A stretch of DNA of 64,000 nt from Atriophallophorus winterbourni (taxonomy: Eukaryota; Platyhelminthes; Trematoda; Plagiorchiida; Microphallidae), in the NCBI GenBank assembly GCA_013407085.1, contig JACCGJ010008390.1:1-64000 (forward strand). The letters are read 5' to 3'. Each line of letters begins with the position of its first letter. Positions within the stretch are counted from its first letter, which is position 1. The notes below the pieces were generated by a model. The model ran no database searches, was not told the DNA's origin, and saw only the letters and a program-made list of their open reading frames with translations. Made by a program: the position numbers and the translations under genes. Below, one piece after another: positions 57,101 through 64,000 of this stretch.

Positions 57101-59323
57101 TCTCGTGGGCCAATTTTAGGGCCGCGTGCGAATAACCACATGAGAAAAGAAAATCAGCCAAATGTCGATGAAGACGGACCAGGCGTAACGAATCATCAGC
57201 ACGGTCGGTCTGGTCAGGCTTCAGACCAGATATTAGTTTCTGTCTCTCTACGACCGGATCGATAGTTGCACCTGGATAGAATGAAAAGAGAAGCGATCGC
57301 ACTAGCCAATTGCAAAATTGTGACAGGAAAACGATGAGTGCAGGTCAAGGTTGATGCTGTAAACCAGTTGAAATAACGACCGCAAGCAAAAAATGAGTAA
57401 ACAAGTTGAGACGGCAAAACAAACGAGCTGTTCTAACCCCCTGTCTAGAATTGTTATTTGTCAATACATGTTCTTTGGAGGAAATGCGATTATGAAGCAC
57501 AAATGTAGAGAGAATAGGCTGCAGCAATCCGTGACATCAGGTATTTCATGAGATGTTCAAGTAATAAACCTGCTGTCTCAATCGACTGGGTGTTGGTATA
57601 AAACAGAGCTCATGTACGGAAGCCCCGCCATTCGACGAGTTTCTGTAACCTCTGTTTGAAATCTGTGAGTGATACCACTGCACAATCGTGGTTGTAGTAA
57701 GCAGGGCTAGACGTAAACAAAACAAACTCAAAATACAGCAAATAACGTTTAATTTCGACAGTTGGATCTGGGATTTGATCACAAAAATATTACAGAGATG
57801 CGAAGTGCATTAGCGATGAGTGTTAGTCACGAGCTTTCGAATGATATGTAGAACTCCACTCTCCGACACAATACATAAGAGCAAGGATGGGCCGAAAAGA
57901 TCGACGACGGCAAATGCGAACTCGTAATATTTCGGGTTTAGGAATGACTGCACTCGAACGGTTAAAGCGACATTTTCGGAAGTATAAGAAGATGGACAAC
58001 GTCCACCACAATCGAACGATATGCAGCGGCTAGCACGAAGTCGACTGACAAATCAGATCAAAGTGACAACCGGACAGACAAGTTTGAGGATCACCGTTGT
58101 GATTGTTTTGCTTATATAAGATAGGCCTGTTTTGGTATTGTCTTGTGCGTAATAAACGCGTTGACCAATCGGCTCATTTTGTGTTGTGGGATTCGTGAAT
58201 GAACACGATTAGCGTTGGACAGGTTGATCTCAGTGATGAATCGAGACACAATCGATGTGCGTGGAGTTGGTAACGAGGTTAATGCTGAACCGATGAAACG
58301 GTAGCGTGATAATTGGCCAAACGTTCGCCACCTGACCTAAAATGACCTGACACAATCATTTCCGACTTCTCTATACCCCACCCGCTACAATATGAATATT
58401 ACTAAACAACTGTAATCATAAGAAACAGAGTTGTGAATCTCTCTAAATGCCATTTTCGTGGATGTAGTCATCATTGTCATCATCACAAAGAAGCACAGGC
58501 CTGGGTCATAATGTGTAAAAATGAGTGCGCTGTCGGTGTACGCAAAAAGGTACTATATATACACCTGCTTTAACACATTTTGCAAGTACACATCAACACA
58601 ATAAACACTTTGTTTGATGCACTTGCAATCATTATTGCGTTTTGCCACGAGTATGTATGTATGAAAGCACATGTCTGATCCTAGCAAAGTGCCGCACATT
58701 CAAAGACTGCACGTGGGCTAAGATACTGTCCGGTCGCCCAGGCTTAGACAGATATGAGATAGAAAATAGAAATAGAAATGGTAGTGAGACTCCAGCATGT
58801 TTCAACAGGCAGCTCACTTCCGAGGTCAGTCAATTTAGCATGGTGTTAGCTCATATTGTTGAATACGAGACGATAAACAGTCTGGATTAGCATAATCATT
58901 GCATAAGAATATAAAGATAATTTTCTTACCTTGAGCAACGGATCGCTTTTCTTGGTTAGTGAGATCGTTAATATGCTCTATTCTACGTTTCGCTGCAAGG
59001 ACCAGCTTGAGTTCCTCCGCAGCAGTCGAACTAGCCTACGAAAATGTAGCAAATGAATGGTCGATACTTTTCGTTTGCATCCGCCGATTACGCCAACCAC
59101 CTTTTCCAATAAATCGATGGCTTTAGAAACATCCGTGACAGCGGAAAGTTCATCTAACGATTTTCCAACCACAGCAACTGCTTTCTCCATCTCACGGTGA
59201 TTGCGTCTATACCGTTTATTCAGCAATTCATAGCTAGCCTGAAAAATTACCAATCCACAGAAATACCTTCAACGTAGTGTATTCAGTTATTGGAAAGTCT
59301 CCCTTCTTGCTGTCTGAATTCAT
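45837..59323 (-). CDS. MAEA: MAEA/Fyv10, CTLH (GID) E3 ligase RING-Gid subunit (9 exons)
   Basis: Exons in transcript order: 59323-59267, 59238-59068, 59035-58930, 57271-56964, 54750-54674, 52402-52285, 50472-50342, 47593-47404, 45935-45837. Phases agree throughout and give 418 codons plus TGA; human MAEA is 396 aa. The protein pairs with RMND5 in the CTLH ubiquitin ligase. The N-terminus has TLKASYELLNKRYRRNHREM and a helical region with AAKRRIEHI. A LisH-like segment lies near residues 145-171 (LADFLFSCGYSHAALKLA), followed by CTLH at about 173-231, CRA (HARKHMSSIRQPDEY; NAGISAIKT) and the RING-Gid region (C335-x2-C338, C361, DEHNPPMSLPNGYVY, then CPRSGERF and the family ending RVYIM). Introns 1 and 2 are 28 and 32 nt; the others are 1.5-4.4 kb and repeat-rich. 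The ATG is the first in frame. Exon 5 (77 nt) and exon 9 (99 nt) were found by homology plus splice phase. Confidence 0.95.
45971..46286 (-). repeat. Head-to-tail pair of family A SINEs
   Basis: A truncated copy (45971-46050) is followed directly by a full copy (46051-46286) whose TATGGTATGGCATG tail forms the junction. Lies in the last intron of MAEA, just upstream of exon 9 in transcript terms. Confidence 0.85.
46555..46990 (+). mobile_element. RTE-like LINE C-terminus (family D)
   Basis: Longest family D end: from a GRIPKHLLYDELQ-like block through MKALGIDPASWEELALDRSH, KRRLQAGKEQIQLLAAERRL to CQRCGRYFSSRIGLFSDSKS, then the 3'UTR with GTCGACATCGACCGAAGGAG. Confidence 0.85.
47640..48830. 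other. MAEA intron 7, unannotated part
   Basis: Nothing recognised between exon 8 (47593) and the repeat H copy at 48830, apart from scattered short words shared with family A near 48140-48270. Confidence 0.35.
48830..49122 (-). repeat. Dispersed repeat H, copy 3
   Basis: Inverted relative to 35757; from the CAGCACAGATAGCATTACAC block to the GCTTGACGACATAC end, where a family A SINE begins. Confidence 0.6.
49123..49331 (+). repeat. SINE-like family A copy
   Basis: TACACGGATGCACAATCGTG to CAGGCTTTCATACCATCC; about 25 bp lost before the 3' block. Confidence 0.8.
49450..49640 (+). repeat. Dispersed repeat E, copy 2
   Basis: Same orientation as 2373-2563. It is followed at 49660-50044 by a LINE-like stretch ending GCTGGCTAATCCACTCGTAG and AAAGTAAGT, the same tail end as family B copy 1. 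Confidence 0.55.
50625..50677 (+). repeat. SINE-like family A, last 50 bp only
   Basis: CACAGTCTCTGACAGTGCGG to TGTGCTTTCATAAG. Confidence 0.7.
51264..51497 (-). repeat. SINE-like family A, full-length copy
   Basis: ATGGTATGGTATGGTATG tail; GCACATCCGTGCA 5' end. Confidence 0.85.
51556..51672 (-). repeat. SINE-like family A relative, diverged
   Basis: GCAGGAGCCAGACAAGGTGC, TGATTGCACGTGGGGTAAG and GCGCAAACCTAGATGGACA resemble families A and G. Confidence 0.45.
51704..52205 (+). repeat. SINE-like repeat family B, copy 4
   Basis: TTACTTTACTTTTTACTTTT at the tail side, then GTGCGACTATCTCCTCCTGG; ends at CATTCTATAAACAGTGGGAC, slightly short of the full 5' end. The shared open frame is present (51839-52222), with about 30 bp missing near 51860. 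Confidence 0.75.
52677..53620 (+). mobile_element. RTE-like LINE with its RT core deleted
   Basis: 52677-53030 encodes the linker before RT (KTAPIKFVSGNPNVDKNQQR, WVELFCSLYCTDSTVLPHVL, ENVERLP). From 53035 the frame changes directly to the post-RT end (HLRSIRRISNISWMDKVINA, LRQRRMWWLGYVFRMENGR, LALDRSQWRQCVKR), then the zinc-finger-like tail and 3'UTR. The roughly 1-kb RT domain between them is missing. Confidence 0.8.
54073..54113. repeat. AAT trinucleotide microsatellite
   Basis: About 13 consecutive AAT units. Confidence 0.95.
54945..55150 (+). repeat. Fragments of repeats G and H, adjacent
   Basis: TTTGACTGGCTCCAGAATTG and GATAATGATGATGAT (repeat G), followed by GAATGCATGTTTGATTCTAG and TTCAGTAGTTCCTTAAATC (repeat H). 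They make up the second half of an open frame antisense to MAEA intron 4. Confidence 0.5.
55883..56185 (-). repeat. Two adjacent family A copies, one truncated and one old
   Basis: 55883-55987 keeps the tail half; 56018-56185 is a full but diverged copy (TGAAATGATAAGTCTGGATC to GCACATCTGTGCA). Confidence 0.7.
56325..56487 (+). repeat. SINE-like family A, old diverged copy
   Basis: TAAACTGATTTGCCACCGG and GTGCGGCACTGCGCTTGGG, ending TTATTTCATACGTCACATACG. Confidence 0.55.
57300..58600. other. MAEA intron 3, no repeats recognised
   Basis: Unique-looking sequence between exon 4 (57271) and a SINE at 58651; no coding exon found. Confidence 0.4.
58651..58850 (-). repeat. SINE-like family A, 5'-incomplete
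   Basis: GTATGTATGTATGAAAGCAC tail; ends about 35 bp short of the 5' consensus. Lies in MAEA intron 3, 80 bp from exon 3. Confidence 0.8.
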
Positions 59324-59433
59324 GGTGCGTTAACTTGCGAAATGCTGTGAAATATCGGAATAACCGCCGGATTCAAACAACAGAGATGATGCCTGTCGAT
59401 AGTTCAGTTAAAATGAATTCGGGATAGCTATAG

Positions 59434-59643
59434 TTGATAAGAAATAAAACGGTAAATAAACTATTAATTGTGGTTAAAATTTTGTCAACTGGTAAACGCA
59501 AAAATAAGCTTCTAACGCCAACACGAAAGAGGAAGAGTAAAATAACGCAAGTTGAGACGGCTACTTTTGACGAGGATTATATCCCGATTTGCCGTTCGAC
59601 GATGGTTTACTTCAAGATGTTAGCCAACTGTCAACTGTCATAG
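59434..59643 (+). CDS. Unassigned short ORF divergent from MAEA
   Basis: An open frame of about 69 codons, rich in lysine and arginine in its middle (two KRK-type clusters), then an acidic FDEDYIP segment. It has no upstream ATG (only TTG), so if real it is an internal or partial exon; an AG (59432-59433) just before it could be an acceptor. It lies about 110 bp from the MAEA start on the opposite strand and stops exactly where a SINE-like copy (59640) begins, so the reading frame may have been cut by that insertion. No family was recognised. Confidence 0.2.
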   Translation: MIRNKTVNKLLIVVKILSTGKRKNKLLTPTRKRKSKITQVETATFDEDYIPICRSTMVYFKMLANCQLS

Positions 59644-60175
59644 CCGGGGGGCAGTGGGGATAAGCTCCCACTGTTTATAAAATGCTCCCATATGGCACGC
59701 GTCTCAAATAGCCTCTGACAACCAAGTCCAACTTCTGGTCTGCACGAGTGGCTCCCCGAGCCCGGCGGAACTGCTTCTACTAACAGGAGAAGGGACGAAG
59801 GCGTGTGACTGGCGCCTGAAAACCAGTTTGCTTCGGGCAGATGGAGCTCGTTAGCCTGGGAGGGCGTTTCATCTAAGGGAAGGAAAACCCTGATTTTAAA
59901 CCTCCGCTGCCTTGCGGGATACCCCATCGCGGGAAAAGCTTCGGGAGAAAACCCTGAGGAAAAACCTGGAACAGAGTCTGGTAGACCACCTCTTTCTGGC
60001 AACCCCCTGCTGCCTTGCAAGTCGCACTTGGTTGTGCAAAGGCTAGAGAAGCTGACTCGAACGAACGCCGAGTGGTGCTGGGGACGCCGCTTTGTACCCA
60101 AATCCCCAAGAACCTTCATTGAAGCCGACTCATCCTCCAAGAGGAGATAGTCGCACAAATGTAAAGTAATGGAGT
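59640..60175 (-). repeat. SINE-like repeat family B, copy 5 (best preserved)
   Basis: CATAGCCGGGGGGCAGTGGG to GTCGCACAAATGTAAAGTAATG. The frame from 60158 down to 59631 is open for 175 codons, starting at an ATG created where the tail meets GTGCGACTATC. Translation contains DYLLLEDESASMK and PEANWFSGASH, with no family match. Confidence 0.8.
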
Positions 60176-60339
60176 GGCTCTGAACTGTTCAGAGCGTTGC
60201 CACATTTAACTGGTTTTGGAGATTCATAAATTTCCCTGAGGTAAGATTCATTCTAAAGGCAAACCCTGCACCTAATAAACGTTCGTTCATTCTAAATTTG
60301 AATGTACATCAGCGGGTAAGACAACATTACAGGTAAGCT

Positions 60340-60506
60340 TTCGCATAGTGGTAGAGTGCACGCTGTCGGATATCCCATGCCTAGAGAGAAAACGGCAACG
60401 AGAGTCCAGCGTGTTTCAGCATACAGCTCAGCATTGGTAACAAATCACTTACGGGTGATTTGCCCTGTGAATGATAGAATATTTGCACGATTGCGCATCC
60501 GTGCAT
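60340..60506 (-). repeat. SINE-like family A, old diverged copy
   Basis: GTCCAGCGTGTTTCAGCATAC, CGATTGCGCATCCGTGCA; tail part poorly preserved. Confidence 0.6.
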
Positions 60507-60602
60507 CATGACTGTACTTTTAATTTTCAGTGATTCGCTTTCTGAAGGCCAGGTTAGCTTAATTTTCGTCAGAAAAATAAAAAATCTTAGGAATTTCGTA
60601 GG

Positions 60603-61143
60603 ACTTTTACTTTACTTTTGTGCGACTATCTCCTCCTGGAGGATGAGTCGGCTTCAAAGAAGATACTTGGGAATTTGGGTACAAAGCGGCGTCCCTAGCA
60701 CCACTCGGCGTTTGTTCGAGTAAGCTTCTCTAGCCTTTGCACAACCAAGTGCGACCTGCAAGGCAGCAGGGAGTTGCCAGAAAGAGGTGGTCTACCAGAC
60801 TCTGTTCCAGGTTTTTACTCAGGGTTTTCTCCCGAAGCCTTTCCCGCGATCGGGTGTCCCACAAGGCAGCAGAGGTTTAAAATCAGGGTTTTCCTTCCCT
60901 TAGATGAAACGCCCTCCCAGGCTAACGAGCTACATCAGCCCGAAGCAAACTGGTTTTCAGGCGCCAGTCATTCGCCCTCGCCCCTTCTCCTGTCGGTAGA
61001 AGCAGTTACGCCGGGCTCGGAGAGCCACTCGTGCAGGCCAGAAGCTGGACTTGGTTGCCAGAGGCTATTTGAGACGCATGCCATATGGGAGCATTTTATA
61101 AACAGTGGGAGCTTATCCCCAATGTCACCCCCGGCTATGGCAA
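60603..61143 (+). repeat. SINE-like repeat family B, copy 6
   Basis: TTTTACTTTACTTTTGTGCG start, CACCCCCGGCTATGGCAACC end. Shared frame open 60774-61256 (160 codons). It faces copy 5 tail to tail, about 430 bp apart. Confidence 0.8.
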
Positions 61144-61409
61144 CCTTTGGAGCCCCCTCATGCATGAGCATCAATCAGCTTTTTTCAGTTAGCTTCTTTC
61201 AAACATGTACAAAGATGCCATCTGTTGGGCGGCGGGATGTGTACGCGAAAGAATGATGTCAGGTTTCCAAGAACCATAAAAATACAAAAAAGATAATGAC
61301 AATGAGAATGCAGGATGTTCTCGTATGTCAACTCATTACGGATGGTAAATGAAGATAAAACAATATTTTTTCAGCGCTGTACATAATAATTACACGTTTG
61401 TGAGTACCC

Positions 61410-61572
61410 TATTGAAACACGCTGCAGTCTCACTAACATTTCTGTTTCTACCCCCCTAATATCTGTCTAGGCCTGGGCAACATGACAGTATCTTAGCCCA
61501 CGTGTACTCTGTGATTGTGTGGCACTTTGCTTAGATCAGGCTTGTGCTTTCATTGCATACCATCATCATCAT
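61410..61572 (+). repeat. SINE-like family A, 5'-truncated, with CAT tail
   Basis: ATTGAAACACGCTGCAGTC to TTTCATTGCATACCATCATCATC; runs into a repeat G head (61573-61625). Confidence 0.75.
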
Positions 61573-62184
61573 CATGAAGCATAAATCTGAAGAAAGACAA
61601 AGCGCCAAATACCATGACACACATCGGGTAAATGCCTAATTTGCCTAACAAATTCATATCTTGTTGGCCGCAAACGATACGTCAAAGTTTAATATCGCCA
61701 ATGCCAAATGTTTTATGTCAGCTTCAGTTTTAAACGTTTTTTGCTAAAATAAAATATTGAACACGCTTACGTGGCTCCAATTACCGCGCGCCATTTGCCT
61801 TCCCTTCAAAGTAACAAAATGGCGTGTTCTATGTACTCGTATGGGCGCTGCTCAACGTTCTTTTTTGGGATCAATTAACGCAGGAGACAACTACATAACC
61901 CACATTTCAACTGTCACGTTTCAACGCTTATCAGATTCTTCATCAGTTCAGATACACCCACTGCAACTTGATTGGGTCCAGCCCTAGAGGATGTGGAGGA
62001 CAGACAAGTCCCGGGTTGATGCCCTTCCTGTCCAATTTAAGGCATTTTAATCTTAACGACAATCCTCTCAGTGCTCAAGTCAGCCAACTCTACGGGGATG
62101 GGTGATACTCCAAAGTCCGTGCTTTGATCCGTTACTACTTGGACTATTACAGCGCATACAGTGAGTTGACTAATCATTACCTTG

Positions 62185-62430
62185 TGCACGGATGTGCAAT
62201 CGTGCAGCATTTTTGTGCTGTGCGGCTAATATCGTGCTAAATTGATTGGCCAACGGTAGTGAGCTGCATGCGAATACACGCTGGAGTCTCACTACCATTT
62301 CTATTTCTCCTCTCATATCTGTCTAGGCCTGGGCAACCTGACAGTATCTTAGCCCACGTACAGTCTCTGACTGTGCGGCACTTTGCCTGGATCAGGCTTG
62401 TGCTTTCATACTATATCATACCTCCCTGTC
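62185..62430 (+). repeat. SINE-like family A, full-length copy
   Basis: TGCACGGATGTGCAATCGTG to TTTCATACTATATCATACC. Confidence 0.85.
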
Positions 62431-62555
62431 CAAATGCGACAAAATTTCAGCGATGGTACAGGCTGAAAGCGAATGTGGCCCGCTATAAGGCCATGAAATC
62501 CCAATCTTCACTTAACTTGACTTTAATAATCCATTGTATATGTAAACCTGTGGTT

Positions 62556-62788
62556 TTTAAACGCGTGTTTTCTTCTTACACCGTAATATTTTATTGAGCT
62601 ATTGACAGGTGGGTTAAAAAGTTAAAATTATGTAAAATTCAAGGTTTCAGTGCAATATGGGGATTGTTCAGTTTACACCATCGTGTTCACTTTTAAACGC
62701 GTTTTTTTTCTTACACCGTAATATTTCATTGAGCTATTGACAGGTGAGTTAAAAAGTTAAAATTATATAAAATTCAAGGTTTCCGTGC
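62556..62788. repeat. Tandem duplication, 135-bp period
   Basis: TTTTTAAACGCG, CTTACACCGTAATATTT, ATTGAGCTATTGACAGGTG and TTAAAAAGTTAAAATTAT occur in 62556-62652 and again in 62691-62788. Confidence 0.85.
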
Positions 62789-62947
62789 ATAATAATTATT
62801 ATTTTATTTGCACAATCTGATACAGATATAGTGCCGTTCAACATAAACAATGAGATGTACAAAGCGAGAAGGGGGGTACAAAGCGTTGTCATCGGCATTG
62901 TTGAACGTAGGCATGATACTACCCGGTTGCCTACACCGAAGTAGGGA
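62788..62947 (-). mobile_element. LINE 3'-end-like fragment, inverted copy of 876-1045
   Basis: Complement contains TGCCTACGTTCAAC and CAGATTGTGCAAATAAAAT with an AAT-type tail. Confidence 0.5.
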
Positions 62948-63216
62948 TAATAATAGGGATCGTTCAGTTTACACCATCGTATTCACTTTTAGATGTACAC
63001 ACTGTGAAACAAAGTCTGGTATTGCGCCACTAAAATGCTGCAGCATTCACAGTTACACACGCCTGTGTTCCTTACGAATCAATTCTGGTAGTGCCTGGTG
63101 TTTTCAAGCACACCTCCGAAAAAATCTAGACACTAGTTTCGACTTAGTCGACTATCGCCCTGTGATACTGATACAGGGTCAACGTGTCTAATGAACGTAC
63201 GCATACTGTGGTTTAT

Positions 63217-63960
63217 TTCAGTTTGTACACGTATAACGAGCATCAAGTGGCTAACGAGATCGAAATCGAGCATCCAGAATTTCTTTCGGTGGAATGCTGC
63301 AGAGAATCATTCGCCACTGTAAAAACGTTTTTTGTCAGTTTTAAATCTAAGACGATCACAACGCAAAGAAATTATCCGGATTGTGTTTAGGGAGCGTTAT
63401 AGCCGATGCTGGGTAAAAGAAAACGCAGATTCTCTTCACCAACACGGTGAGAGGTTAGCTAAAGAAGAACCGTGTATAAAAAAACAAAAAAATCTAGCAT
63501 TTACTTTCTTTACGGGATAACGCTTAAAAGATACTTTTACAGATAAAACACTTTTTTGCATAAACTGTTTCATAAGAAGACTTTAGCCTTGTGGATTATG
63601 ATATTCGATTCTGCCGCTAGAGTTCACGTTCAGTTCAGTTCAGTTCAGTTCAGTTTGCACAGGACAGTATGTGGCTAACAAGCCAATCGAGCGTCCAGAA
63701 TTTCTTTCGGTGGAAAGCTGCAGAGAAGCACCCACCACTGCCAAAACGTATATTCTTTTTGTCTGTTTGAAATCTTCGCCGATCGCGAAGCCAAGAGATT
63801 ATCCGGGTTGAACTTAGGAAGCACCGCGTTATAGCCGATGCTGGAAAAAGAAAAAGCAGTTTCTCTTCACCAGCACGGTGAGAGGTTAGCTGAAGTAGCA
63901 TTGTGTATAATAAAAATTAAAAAACACACAGAACTCTAGCCCTCAGTATATTTACGGGAT
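63217..63960. repeat. Diverged local duplication, about 434-bp spacing
   Basis: CCAGAATTTCTTTCGGTGGAA, GTTATAGCCGATGCTGG and CACGGTGAGAGGTTAGCT appear at 63273-63460 and at 63697-63895. CAGTT pentamers at 63631-63655 lie between the copies. Confidence 0.8.
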
Positions 63961-64000
63961 AACGCTAAAAAATGAAAAACCTAAGCTTGTAAAGCAATTA

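Overview
The window reads as nuclear DNA of a digenean flatworm (fluke), most like an opisthorchiid or fasciolid. Base composition is moderate, genes are sparse and spread over long introns, and several introns are only 28-40 nt long, as in fluke gene 5' ends. Much of the rest is retroelement debris (CR1-like and RTE-like LINEs, SINE-like repeats with short tandem-repeat tails, and a Penelope-like endonuclease remnant). The species cannot be fixed from sequence alone.

Three spliced protein genes could be traced exon by exon with matching splice phases. (1) ISY1 spliceosome factor, + strand, 8476-16588, nine exons, 396 codons. (2) A six-span membrane protein of the Frag1/DRAM/PGAP2 group, most like PGAP2, + strand, 22769-42160, nine exons, 270 codons. 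(3) MAEA/Fyv10, the RING-Gid subunit of the CTLH (GID) ubiquitin ligase, - strand, 59323 down to 45837, nine exons, 418 codons. No shared pathway or operon links the three. They are ordinary neighbours; PGAP2-like and MAEA converge.

Layout. 1-8400: LINE endonuclease and reverse transcriptase pieces, a 230-bp tandem repeat and SINE-like elements. 8476-16588: ISY1, with an RT-bearing LINE in its last intron that carries two nested SINE insertions. 16600-22700: SINE copies, LINE tails, one foldback structure and inverted copies of the 230-bp repeat. 22769-42160: PGAP2-like gene, whose introns hold many CR1-like RT fragments and 230-bp-family repeats. 42200-45800: repeats and a Penelope-like endonuclease remnant. 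45837-59323: MAEA with repeat-filled introns. 59400-64000: a short unassigned ORF, two opposed copies of a 530-bp SINE-like element, and locally duplicated sequence.

The most interesting signal is a set of hammerhead ribozyme motifs. They lie inside the dispersed 230-bp repeat family (best copy 22333-22370, + strand, complete conserved core), in a sister repeat family (27506-27547, 43835-43876, 41546-41587), and close to the Penelope-like endonuclease remnant (44929-44973, - strand). All share a very short self-complementary stem III (ACCGGT or ACGT), which suggests action as dimers of tandem units. Hammerheads are known in fluke satellites and Penelope-like elements; the dense, multi-family set here, in arrays and inverted pairs, deserves a closer look.
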